Source: Candidatus Thorarchaeota archaeon
Lineage (GTDB): Archaea > Asgardarchaeota > Thorarchaeia > Thorarchaeales > Thorarchaeaceae
Length of the DNA: 32,797 nucleotides
NCBI GenBank assembly: GCA_029210805.1
Contig: JARGGA010000005.1
Location: 1-32,797, forward strand
Direction: 5' to 3'
The notes below the pieces were generated by a model. That model was not told where the DNA came from. It made no database searches and saw only the letters and a list, made by a program, of their open reading frames with translations. Made by a program: the position numbers and the translations under genes. This document shows, in pieces, positions 1 through 7,859 of the stretch. Position 1 is the first letter of the stretch; each line of letters starts with the position of its first letter.

Positions 1-2
1 TC

Positions 3-1313
3 TGGGAGCACTTCACTCTGGTGTCCAAGATTGTGCAACTTACAATGAACGGTAACGACTGGCACAGAATCCTCCTTTCAGACCTCCATCATCAAGTGTC
101 TCTGAAACAAGTTGTTTTCTCAGGAGATAAGATGCTTGATGCAATATCCTCAACTCTGGTTGTTGCTGAATTGCCTGTTGCAAAGCATTCGGGGAAGGTG
201 GACATAACTGTCTTCATTCGAAGAGAGATTGCAGAGCAAGTTTTGTGGACGCCAGTGATGGTCCTAGAGGTCAAGACTAAGACCGCTTTTGATTTCAATC
301 TGTTCGGTTTAAAGCTTAAACGGAAACGAAAGAAAACAATCACACCTGCATTTTACGCATGGAAACGTGCCATGAGTGATGATGAATGGGATAGCCTCGT
401 TGGCTCAGGTCCTGACTGGGACGCTCTCGACCAGTTTTTGGACTATGAGAATGCAATACTCACCGAGTATGGACAGGTGGCCGCTCACGACCCAACTCCT
501 CCTACATCTCTCTGGAAGGGAGTCATTGTTCTGGATACAGACCAGAGTCCAATTGAGGTCTATCCAGCTTTTCAATACCTCCTTGAAGACCTAATGACAG
601 GGTTCGTTCAACAACTTGTTTTGCAGGATAACGCTCTCGCGGTTAAACCAGAACCGATAGATACTATATATGATGCTCCAAGAGTTGCGTTACTTGCTAC
701 ACCCTCTAGCGGTCCGACTGCTCTCCTTGATGAGATGGTCAATCCAGATAAATTACCAATGGAAGACCCTTTCAGTGACAGAGAAACAGATGAAAGGACT
801 CTTTCACTCTACGTTTCCATCCCGTCTCCAACTTCCTCAGGAGTGACTACAACGAAACTCTCACGAAACTGGCATCTCCTCCATCATATCCAAGAGAGCA
901 TTGAGGCTTCATCACCAACCATAAAGGAGATTGTTTGGTTAGATCTAATGGGGGACTACAAATCTGATAACCTCGTCAGAAAGAGATTCGGGCTCGATTC
1001 TCTGTTGCATGAGAAAAGAATTCCTAAGAAGCAGCATCATCAACTCACTGCCACTCTTCGATCCATCAAATTCCATGACCTAAGCATCAATATCGGTGAA
1101 CTCCTTACAGAGGGAGAAGAAGCGTTTGATAAACTATCTAGGCACATTACCGCCGCCCTTTCAGAAGCACAGAATTCGGAACGGATTATACTTCTTGATG
1201 GGAGGGCAGACGTTCGAAGATGTTTCCGGGTCATCAACAAGATTTGCTCCGCTCCCTTGAACAACGATTGCTTGACACCCTTCCGCGGTCGAAGACCAAT
1301 ATTATCTGGATAG
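3..1313 (+). CDS. Giant RecB/Cas4-like nuclease family protein, 5' fragment before a frameshift
   Basis: This reading frame is open from the window edge, so the true start lies upstream; the GTG at 21 is only the first start-like codon. It is a paralog of the intact minus-strand giant protein at 7860-12770. Counting from the GTG, the nuclease motifs line up: H15 in a G-x3-H context, E50, D61 in GKVDIT, and E83-x-K85 in LEVKTK, as in PD-(D/E)XK enzymes of the RecB/Cas4 type. The later QxxxY motif of that family, seen in the paralog, is not clear here. Next come WLDL and IILLDG strands that match FLWLDL and VIVVSG in the paralog. After about residue 397 the frame loses homology, and the matching sequence continues in the frame of the next entry. 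That implies one missing base, or two extra, between 1199 and 1217. Whether this is a pseudogene, a sequence error or recoding cannot be decided here. Confidence 0.7.
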   Translation, partial: WEHFTLVSKIVQLTMNGNDWHRILLSDLHHQVSLKQVVFSGDKMLDAISSTLVVAELPVAKHSGKVDITVFIRREIAEQVLWTPVMVLEVKTKTAFDFNLFGLKLKRKRKKTITPAFYAWKRAMSDDEWDSLVGSGPDWDALDQFLDYENAILTEYGQVAAHDPTPPTSLWKGVIVLDTDQSPIEVYPAFQYLLEDLMTGFVQQLVLQDNALAVKPEPIDTIYDAPRVALLATPSSGPTALLDEMVNPDKLPMEDPFSDRETDERTLSLYVSIPSPTSSGVTTTKLSRNWHLLHHIQESIEASSPTIKEIVWLDLMGDYKSDNLVRKRFGLDSLLHEKRIPKKQHHQLTATLRSIKFHDLSINIGELLTEGEEAFDKLSRHITAALSEAQNSERIILLDGRADVRRCFRVINKICSAPLNNDCLTPFRGRRPILSG

Positions 1314-3580
1314 ACAATGGCACTCATCACACACGGATGAATATTCACTACCAGCGGAAGTGCATTGCCCCTCTCAGGTATGACTCTCCACGCAGAACAC
1401 ATCTGGATGAGAGTATCTACAATATCCCAACAACTCCTTGGGGCTTTGGGTGGATGGCTCCTCAGCAAGAGGATATTCGAATCATTGTACAAGACACTCC
1501 AACTGGGGCAAACCCTTGGAGTACAATAATACACGTTCCCCACCTTGTGGGGTTTGCAGAGAAGTTCAGAGGACTTGCCAAGCGGGATGGAAACGTTGCT
1601 CCTGAGGAGGTGTTTCATCATGTCACTAATGTTCATCCTATGCATGGGAGAGGAGTGACACTTTCCAGCATTCAAGCATCTGTTGGTGATTTATCAAAGG
1701 TACAGTTTCCCAAAATTCTTGATGATGCATTGACCCTTGTACCCAGTACTCTCAGACGTAGAGAGCCTGTATCTGCTAAGAAGGAGAAAGAAGAAGAGCG
1801 TCTCTCCCAGAATTTACCTTGGCAATCGACCTTTCACACGGTTGGCACTGCAGGGGGCTCAACAATGGATGAAAGAACAGGTCTCGCGTTAACGAAACCG
1901 CCACCAACCCCGCGTAGAGGAACCCCAAAATACATTGATGCTTACACATATGATTTCAAAACGCCTAAGAAGAGGATCATTACCAGACGCTGGTTCTATG
2001 AACAGACTCCAACACAAATCATTGAGAGTGATGATGAGTACTATGATTCTACTCAACCTCTAGGAATTGAGGATGTGTGGATTGGAGAGATTGACACCTT
2101 AGAAACACGTGAACGTGAGCTAAGACGGCTCCACTATGCGGCAAAGCACCTAATTGAGCAATCGTCGCTATCTAATGATCTGAAATTTTGCTGTAAGAAA
2201 ATAGAACGATACTGTGCAATCCAATTTGGATTCATGAAAGAGAACCCCTCTCTAAAAACCTCCGAGTTCTTCCTTGATGCACTTAGAAGAGTCAAAGGAA
2301 TCATCCTCGAAGACTCTAGTAGACTGGAAATCTGGAACGTTCTCCTACCACATAGAGAGAACACAGTAACTCTCTTGAATACTGAAAAAAGAGATGCACT
2401 GGAAGAGGTCATAGAGCAAATACCTGATGTTTTGCAAATCTATGGTAATAACCTATTCCTTGCAGTTCTGAGTACACTGAGCAATAGGAACCCCTCTCTA
2501 GCAGAATATCTATGGACTCCCATATCTGAGTGGATATTCTACCAGCTGGGTATAAGGATACAATATGATACAACAAAGTCGGTCTATAGCTTTCAAGCAA
2601 TTCTCTCCAATCACAGGTCACGCACTAAGACACTATCGCAGACCGATCTCCCCAAGAGAGCGGCAGGTGAAGAGGAGATTGGTGCTATATTCTGGAAAGA
2701 GTCTGAGACTGGTTTCGATGCTATGCTACTTATCCCTCATGATGGTAGATATCTAACAGGGATTATTGAAAGGCTCAGAGAAAGATGGATTCCCCCGAAA
2801 TGGTATGCGTGTAAAACTACTGCTCAACACCTGAAAGAATTTGCAGAAGAATCGTTGGCATCCACTGATAAAACTCCGATTGTAATATCAATCGTCCAAA
2901 ACACTCAGGTTCTCTGGGTTCCGGTGATGGATGAATATGATGATGATTTTCGATGGGGTTCATTCACCATAGCCCATGGCAAACCAGGTACACGACGCGA
3001 TAGTATTCCATGGCTTAAACTAGAAACCACAATCTCCCTATCACCACCCAATAGTATACCAGCAATTCCCGATTCAATTGATGATACTCTTAGGAAACTG
3101 GCACGGGTCAAGCATCGAGCAGTTCCAGTAAAATTGATGGTGAGTGTTAACAAACATCGTCAGGTCTATGAAGTTAATCTGGAAGGCGAATCATTTGAAG
3201 AGCAGTTTGAATTCTCAAGGACAAGTGAACTTGTTCGGTTCCTCCGCTCGCCAATCCACCAAGGCGAAGGATATCGTTCGAAAGGACATACTCTCACTTG
3301 GGACCACAGAAATGATATTATCTATAATGAAGATTCCATTTCGTTCCTCATACCTCTTATTCACCGGAGCCGATTTTATCCAGCCGAGTATCAATACCCA
3401 AAGACATGCAAGGCCCTACTGGCTACTAAGCAAGGCACCGAGGTTTCCATAATCACAAGAATAAACGAGAGTGGATTTGGAATCCTTTTTGAGGACCTTC
3501 CACCAAATTCCTCACTAAGTCTATTGGAGGAGGCTACATTCTCCAAGTCTACACTAATGCTCTTAACAGAGTGCGAATAA
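1220..3580 (+). CDS. Giant RecB/Cas4-like nuclease family protein, 3' part after the frameshift
   Basis: This is the downstream part of the gene that starts upstream of the window; the ATG at 1220 is probably not a real start. Its first residues continue the alignment with the giant paralog exactly where the previous frame stops: SKMFPGHQQDLL aligns with LKNATPETHRNQL, and IIWIDNG with VLWFDSP. Further matches run along the protein, for example EDIRIIVQDT with DDIRLIVTHT, and ELVRFLRSPI with DLLRLLRWPM near the end. No known domain is recognised in this part. It ends about 330 residues earlier than the paralog. There is no signal peptide or membrane segment. The following small gene has its own TATA-like sequence, so it is probably not simply the missing C-terminus. 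Confidence 0.65.
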   Translation: MFPGHQQDLLRSLEQRLLDTLPRSKTNIIWIDNGTHHTRMNIHYQRKCIAPLRYDSPRRTHLDESIYNIPTTPWGFGWMAPQQEDIRIIVQDTPTGANPWSTIIHVPHLVGFAEKFRGLAKRDGNVAPEEVFHHVTNVHPMHGRGVTLSSIQASVGDLSKVQFPKILDDALTLVPSTLRRREPVSAKKEKEEERLSQNLPWQSTFHTVGTAGGSTMDERTGLALTKPPPTPRRGTPKYIDAYTYDFKTPKKRIITRRWFYEQTPTQIIESDDEYYDSTQPLGIEDVWIGEIDTLETRERELRRLHYAAKHLIEQSSLSNDLKFCCKKIERYCAIQFGFMKENPSLKTSEFFLDALRRVKGIILEDSSRLEIWNVLLPHRENTVTLLNTEKRDALEEVIEQIPDVLQIYGNNLFLAVLSTLSNRNPSLAEYLWTPISEWIFYQLGIRIQYDTTKSVYSFQAILSNHRSRTKTLSQTDLPKRAAGEEEIGAIFWKESETGFDAMLLIPHDGRYLTGIIERLRERWIPPKWYACKTTAQHLKEFAEESLASTDKTPIVISIVQNTQVLWVPVMDEYDDDFRWGSFTIAHGKPGTRRDSIPWLKLETTISLSPPNSIPAIPDSIDDTLRKLARVKHRAVPVKLMVSVNKHRQVYEVNLEGESFEEQFEFSRTSELVRFLRSPIHQGEGYRSKGHTLTWDHRNDIIYNEDSISFLIPLIHRSRFYPAEYQYPKTCKALLATKQGTEVSIITRINESGFGILFEDLPPNSSLSLLEEATFSKSTLMLLTECE

Positions 3581-3613
3581 TTGTTTGATTATTATAACGG
3601 TATCAGGCATCCT

Positions 3614-4099
3614 ATGATTCTGAATGTAACTGATATTCAGGATATCAGATTCCTCGGACTTTCTGAGGATTTTAGACTCGGCCAAGCATTTCAAAAATGT
3701 AGGGAGGAATCTTACTTTGAGGAAGAGATTGAATCGCAAGTTTCTTTGAAGGACGCTGGGGAAGATGCTCCTGCTGTGGTAAAACAGATGAAGGTTGATA
3801 TTTCTATGACCGAACATGGTCAAACCTTCAGTTACAAGGGGCTGGAGCTCAGCGGCAAAAGGATTGTTGTATCATTAGAGTCGAATATGGGAGATTTCGC
3901 AGAACTATATGTTGTTCATGACGTTTACAAATATCTACAAGATTCTCAATATGCAGGAGGAGTATACACCGAGCGTGTTGATACTGAAGTGAATGACAAT
4001 CTCGCACCATATGACCTTGAGGAAGAAGAGCTTAAAGCAATTAGAGAGAAGGTCAAACGGGCCCTAGGAGAAGAAGGAATCAGATTCATTGAGGAGTAG
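3614..4099 (+). CDS. Hypothetical acidic protein, 161 aa
   Basis: I do not recognise this gene. The frame is open from a TTG at 3581, but the ATG at 3614 is preferred: an ATTATTATAA sequence lies about 24 bases upstream, the spacing expected for a leaderless archaeal transcript. The product is soluble, mixed alpha/beta in appearance, with an acidic helical C-terminus (DLEEEELKAIREKVK). It follows the giant-protein fragment by 33 bases and precedes the replication genes. A distant relation to the acidic C-terminal tail of the giant paralog was considered, but I could not align the two convincingly. The sequence looks coding and has no frame damage. Confidence 0.6.
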   Translation: MILNVTDIQDIRFLGLSEDFRLGQAFQKCREESYFEEEIESQVSLKDAGEDAPAVVKQMKVDISMTEHGQTFSYKGLELSGKRIVVSLESNMGDFAELYVVHDVYKYLQDSQYAGGVYTERVDTEVNDNLAPYDLEEEELKAIREKVKRALGEEGIRFIEE

Positions 4100-4194
4100 C
4101 TTTTCCCCCGTGGATAGTATTGTTCACAGTACAACAGGGATTTTGAGCTGTGGGGTTACCAGACCGATTGAACTGACAGTCTAACATGCCACTT

Positions 4195-4215
4195 GTATAA
4201 GGGATAATATTATAC
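4195..4215. promoter_or_regulatory. Inverted repeat over the probable pcn promoter
   Basis: GTATAA (4195-4200) and TTATAC (4210-4215) are perfect inverted arms separated by nine AT-rich bases. ATAATATTAT (4204-4213) is itself a palindrome. This is the most TATA-like stretch upstream of pcn, so it may combine the promoter with an operator. No start site is visible; if transcription begins about 25 bases on, the pcn leader is roughly 150 bases long. Confidence 0.35.
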
Positions 4216-4291
4216 ATATATTCCGTACACGTCCAACATCAGAACATGGGAGATTATATCACAAGTAGAAGTATAATCTATAAGGAATTTC

Positions 4292-4310
4292 GCTCTCTGA
4301 AAAAGAGAGC
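4292..4310 (+). other. Perfect hairpin in the pcn leader
   Basis: GCTCTCT and AGAGAGC form a perfect 7-bp stem closed by a GAAAA loop. It lies 76 bases before the pcn start codon, well upstream of the ribosome binding site at 4375-4380, so it does not mask it. It has no T-run after it and is unlikely to be a terminator for the upstream gene. A role in mRNA stability or regulation is possible but unproven. Confidence 0.4.
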
Positions 4311-4386
4311 AAGCTTCTTAGGCTCATCTACCGGAAAGCATTAATCAAGCACTTGCAGGATGAGAATGTAGTTCGGAGGATATGTA

Positions 4387-5154
4387 ATGTTTCATGCGAC
4401 CTTGGATAGTACCAAAACCTGGAAACAGATTATTGATGCACTGGCAACTTTGCTAACTGATGCTCATTTCATTATATCAGATACTGGCATAGTGTTGAAT
4501 CAGCTTGACTCTTCAAAAGCAGCAATGGTGAATCTAAAACTTCCCAAAGGTGTATTCCAAGAGTTCGTGTCGGAAGGTGAGCATGATGTCTGTCTGGGCA
4601 TAGATGATCTTGTCAAGGTAAGTAAGAGAATGGCAGGCGATGACCATTTAGAGTTCAACTTGAACACAACAGATCAGCGTTTTGAGATTAAGATGATTGG
4701 TCAGGCAGAAAGACGATTCAGTCTTCAGCTACTTACTCCACCAGAAGCAAGGAGTAAAGAACCAGACCTTAAGACGCATGACACTAAAGCTGAGATGTTT
4801 GCTGATTCGTTCAAGCAAGCTGTGAAAGACATTGGTGTTGTTTCAAATCATATCAGAATATCCTCTAATTCTAATTCAATTGCGTTTCAAGGAGAAGGAG
4901 ATACAGGCGAAGCAGAGGTATCTCTCAAGAAAGGAGACGATGAATCAGCGCTCTTTGATCTGAAGGTTATAAATGACTCTCGCGCAAGATACTCATTGAG
5001 TTACTTGGCTGAAATTGCCAAGGCAATGGCTGGAGATAGTGTAGTACTTAGTTTCAGCACTGATAGACCCATCATTGTCGAGTTTGCAATCGCAGAAAGT
5101 GGTCGTATCAGTTTCATACTAGCTCCCATTGTCGAACAGAGATGGGAGAAATAA
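4387..5154 (+). CDS. pcn: DNA polymerase sliding clamp (PCNA)
   Basis: This encodes archaeal PCNA, 255 residues, the usual length. PCNA forms a trimeric ring that tethers DNA polymerase, ligase and flap nuclease to DNA. The two-domain clamp fold is recognisable: the N-terminal half has ATLDSTKTWKQIIDAL and a conserved-looking loop at LDSSKAAMVNLKL; the C-terminal half carries YSLSYLAEIAKAM, DRPIIVEFAI and the terminal SGRISFILAPIVE. The start is set by a strong GGAGGA Shine-Dalgarno at 4375-4380, six bases before the ATG. It heads a run with priS 23 bases downstream and then a GINS subunit, a common archaeal replication grouping. The upstream leader contains a promoter-overlapping inverted repeat and a hairpin. 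Confidence 0.97.
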   Translation: MFHATLDSTKTWKQIIDALATLLTDAHFIISDTGIVLNQLDSSKAAMVNLKLPKGVFQEFVSEGEHDVCLGIDDLVKVSKRMAGDDHLEFNLNTTDQRFEIKMIGQAERRFSLQLLTPPEARSKEPDLKTHDTKAEMFADSFKQAVKDIGVVSNHIRISSNSNSIAFQGEGDTGEAEVSLKKGDDESALFDLKVINDSRARYSLSYLAEIAKAMAGDSVVLSFSTDRPIIVEFAIAESGRISFILAPIVEQRWEK

Positions 5155-5177
5155 TAGATATTCATTGAGTGCGAAGA

Positions 5178-6569
5178 ATGGCCCCGGATAAAAAAGCGCG
5201 CACCCGAAAGTTGCTACAGCTGATGTTTCAGGAGTATTACCGAACAAATCATGATAAGATTGACATACCTGATAAAATTCAGAACCGTGAGTTTGGTCTG
5301 GAAAACTGGGATTTCTCATGGGTGTGCAAGAAACGTATAGAGACTCTAGATGATGGAACAGACGTTCAAAGAGGCTGTGGAAAAAACGGAAGGTCGTTCT
5401 CAAATCTTCACATTTGCCCTCATTGCGGTGCCCAGGGGTTACAGACAACAAGATGGTCGCGTCACATTGGTTTTCGATCGCGAGATAATCTATTGGGTGA
5501 ATTGGCTAGATCCGTGCCTCACAGTGTATATCATTCGGCTGCATTTTATAGAGTGCCGGTAGCTCGTTCAATGATAGAAAAGGAGTGGAATGGTGCTGAA
5601 CTCGTGTTTGATATCGATGCTGACCATCTGGACATACCCTGTGCAAACAAACATGACGCTTGGCAATGCGGAAATACTGAATGTAACCAGGCAGGAAAAG
5701 GAAAAGCACCAGAAAATTGTCCGAGTTGTAATGGCGTATCGTTTAGAAGTCTCAAATGGATTTGTGATGATTGTCTGAATGCGGCAAGAGAGAACACAAT
5801 AAAACTGTACGACAAGTTTCTTGTGAAACACTTCGGGATTGATCCTGAATATATTCAGTTGAATTATAGTGGCCACCGGGGATACCATATACGAGTACGA
5901 GACCCAAGTGTCTTCGATTTGAGCTCAAATGGTAGAATGGAAATTGCTCACTACTTGACAGGTATGGGACTGAATAGCACAATCTCATCAGACGGTCTTC
6001 TTAGAATTGTTCCTACTGGTGAACTAAGAAACTGGCAACTTCCTGCGATTGCCAGAAAGCTTGCAGATGCCATGATTGAGTTCATTGATTCTATTGAATT
6101 GTATAAAGGAGATGAGCCATGGCTTAAGCGAATTTCAGTTCATAAGCAAGATGCAATTGAGGGACTGAGGAAAAATCCACCTATCCTTAGTGCAAAAGTA
6201 AAAGGGGTGGGTCCAAAATACTGGCAAGAGATAGCGAATAAAGCTGCAATGTTATACAGTGTAGATATTGATCAACCTGTTACAACTGATATTCATAGGG
6301 TGATTAGATTGATTGGAAGCTTAAATGGTAAGACTGGATTTACAGTCAATGAAATTACGCGTGAGGCACTTTCCAATTTTGATCCTTTCGGTGATGCTGT
6401 TGTTTTTGACGAAGGTTCTCTGAAGGTAACAATTCCTCAGAGAAGTATTGATGTCCCAGAGTTCAGAATTGCAGATTCTACTTATGGGCCATTCAATGAT
6501 ACCGTTGTGGATCTACCTAAGGCGGCAGCAGTCTTTCTATTATGTAAGGGGATGGCAAATGTTGAGTGA
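5178..6569 (+). CDS. priS: DNA primase small (catalytic) subunit PriS
   Basis: The product is the catalytic subunit of the archaeal/eukaryotic-type primase, which makes primers at replication forks with PriL. The ATG at 5178 gives 463 residues; a GTG nine bases earlier is less likely. Catalytic motifs are present: D145-x-D147 in LVFDIDAD, SGHRGYH at 231-237, and late in the protein DIHRVIRLIGSLNGKTG, which resembles the third conserved block. The usual zinc region follows the DxD (C155, H159, C164, C169, C181, C184, C196, C199 are candidates). An unusual extra cysteine-rich insert sits near the N-terminus (C50, C67, C80, C83 in a CxnC...HICPHC arrangement), where most archaeal PriS have only a short link; it may bind a second zinc. 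The stop overlaps the GINS start by 11 bases, suggesting translational coupling. PriL is not in the window. Confidence 0.95.
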   Translation: MAPDKKARTRKLLQLMFQEYYRTNHDKIDIPDKIQNREFGLENWDFSWVCKKRIETLDDGTDVQRGCGKNGRSFSNLHICPHCGAQGLQTTRWSRHIGFRSRDNLLGELARSVPHSVYHSAAFYRVPVARSMIEKEWNGAELVFDIDADHLDIPCANKHDAWQCGNTECNQAGKGKAPENCPSCNGVSFRSLKWICDDCLNAARENTIKLYDKFLVKHFGIDPEYIQLNYSGHRGYHIRVRDPSVFDLSSNGRMEIAHYLTGMGLNSTISSDGLLRIVPTGELRNWQLPAIARKLADAMIEFIDSIELYKGDEPWLKRISVHKQDAIEGLRKNPPILSAKVKGVGPKYWQEIANKAAMLYSVDIDQPVTTDIHRVIRLIGSLNGKTGFTVNEITREALSNFDPFGDAVVFDEGSLKVTIPQRSIDVPEFRIADSTYGPFNDTVVDLPKAAAVFLLCKGMANVE

Positions 6570-7182
6570 TATTTCATATGACACGATTAGCAAAGCATGG
6601 GAAAACGAGAAGGATAGTAAAAATCTCCAAGATTTCGAAGACCTTCGCCTAAGTAAAATGGTATCCTATCTATCGTCAATTCGACAGCAATTGGCTGAAA
6701 TGCCATCGGATAACGCCATTCAGGTAGATTTGCTAACTCAAGAAGGGCTCAACATAGAGTATATGCTTCGCGACCTCCTAATGCTCAGACGCACTAAAAT
6801 AATGAACTTGGTTCTACAAAATGAAACACCTAAGGCATCAATGACTTTGGCCGAGGAAGAGTTCCACAATCGTATGCAAAGGGGAATTTCAAGTCATACT
6901 GAATTCATTGATGAAGTGATTGCAGGGTCTCCTGTACCAACAATGAAACGAACAGGTAAATCAGAGAAGCCATCTCGGCCAGAAAAAGAAGTCGAGGATG
7001 ATTCTGAAGAGATGGAATATGTGATGGTGAGATTTTTGAGAGCCGTTGAAGAATCTTTCATGGGATTGGATGAAACAGTGTACGGCCCCTTTCAGGAAGA
7101 AGATGTTGCAACGATTCCTACTGCAAACGCTAAGGTATGGCTGAGAGATGGAACAGTTGCACGAGTAGCTCCTACAAAATAA
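6559..7182 (+). CDS. GINS complex subunit (Gins51/Gins15-like)
   Basis: This 207-residue protein is a GINS-family subunit, part of the CMG-like replicative helicase with MCM and Cdc45/GAN. The best evidence is the C-terminal B-domain signature: VRFLRAVEESFMGLDE, then VYGPFQEEDVATIPTANA and a short strand with RDGTVA. The N-terminal half is helical and contains the typical MLRDLLMLRRTKI helix. The alpha-domain-first order with a C-terminal B domain is that of Gins51 (Sld5/Psf1-like). A low-complexity acidic linker (about residues 135-155) joins the halves. The ATG at 6559 is chosen because AAGGGG at 6546-6551 lies seven bases upstream and because it overlaps the end of priS, as in other archaeal priS-GINS pairs. 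Confidence 0.85.
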   Translation: MLSDISYDTISKAWENEKDSKNLQDFEDLRLSKMVSYLSSIRQQLAEMPSDNAIQVDLLTQEGLNIEYMLRDLLMLRRTKIMNLVLQNETPKASMTLAEEEFHNRMQRGISSHTEFIDEVIAGSPVPTMKRTGKSEKPSRPEKEVEDDSEEMEYVMVRFLRAVEESFMGLDETVYGPFQEEDVATIPTANAKVWLRDGTVARVAPTK

Positions 7183-7195
7183 GAGGTTGAATAGA

Positions 7196-7480
7196 ATGGA
7201 TGAGCATATTCAATCGCGTGTGAGTACCATACGAAGCTTAGTTCAAAGGGATAGCAGAAACTCCGAAGAATCGTTTGAAAAGCTCCTTGTGGCACTTGCA
7301 GGTGTTTTTCGTTTGTTGGATGGAAAACAGTCAACGTTGGTTGCTCTACAGGGTTCATCAACAGAAGTTCAGGGGTATATACTAAAACTACTTGGGCAGA
7401 TAAGACAGCAGATAAACGATAGCTATGATTGCCTGATTGAAGAATTAGATAAACTTGCAGAGCGGATGGAGAAGATTTAA
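7196..7480 (+). CDS. Small helical protein, 94 aa, unknown
   Basis: I do not recognise this protein. It is predicted to be almost entirely helical and amphipathic, with heptad-like stretches (IQSRVSTIRSLVQ, ILKLLGQIRQQI, CLIEELDKLAERMEKI), so it may form a coiled coil or helical bundle. The ATG at 7196 is preferred over the TTG at 7187 because GAGGT at 7183-7187 stands eight bases before it. It begins 13 bases after the GINS gene, so it is probably in the replication operon. A role as an accessory replication factor is only a guess from context. Confidence 0.65.
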   Translation: MDEHIQSRVSTIRSLVQRDSRNSEESFEKLLVALAGVFRLLDGKQSTLVALQGSSTEVQGYILKLLGQIRQQINDSYDCLIEELDKLAERMEKI

Positions 7481-7509
7481 GATTCCAAGAAATAGAAAGC
7501 TCTAAGTGG

Positions 7510-7722
7510 ATGCTATCTAACCTGATTCGTATGACAGCGGAACGAGAGTGGATTCTCTACATTGCAGGAATTGTATCTGTTGCAATCGCTCTTGTTAGTA
7601 ATTTTATGTATCCCCTTAACGAAATGGGAATATTGTATATCTTAGCCTTCGATGCTACTATAATTTTTGGAGTTTTTTGCATTCTGCTACTCATTCAGAA
7701 GAGAGCTCTTGAAGACTGGTAG
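7510..7722 (+). CDS. Small membrane protein, 70 aa, two membrane segments
   Basis: This is an unrecognised small protein with two hydrophobic segments, roughly residues 14-33 (WILYIAGIVSVAIALVSNFM) and 40-62 (GILYILAFDATIIFGVF and on), with a basic start and a charged end (QKRALEDW). It lies 29 bases after the helical gene on the same strand and may be the last gene of the pcn transcript. No Shine-Dalgarno is clear. Beyond it the strand switches, with 137 AT-rich bases before the convergent giant gene. Confidence 0.55.
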   Translation: MLSNLIRMTAEREWILYIAGIVSVAIALVSNFMYPLNEMGILYILAFDATIIFGVFCILLLIQKRALEDW

Positions 7723-7859
7723 CATAATGTCTGCTTCTGCATAACTTAATTTCTAAATAATTGTAAGAGTTCTCAGAAACATAGTATCTTCAAAAATATT
7801 CATAGAAACTGACTAGCACAAGAAGGAGCAAATTCGCATGACTCACCTCAAGATAGGGC

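Noticed and set aside
1199-1313. Programmed -1 frameshifting to join the two fragments
   Set aside because: No standard slippery heptamer with a downstream structure is evident, and the intact paralog needs no shift. A mutation or sequence error is simpler.
1040-1675. A 211-codon minus-strand frame across the frameshift site
   Set aside because: It lies opposite the giant-family sequence, which has clear homology on the plus strand, and its own translation resembles no protein.
3614-4099. The small gene as the detached C-terminus of the broken giant protein
   Set aside because: Only a general likeness in acidic helices could be seen; no motif aligns, and the gene has its own TATA-like sequence.
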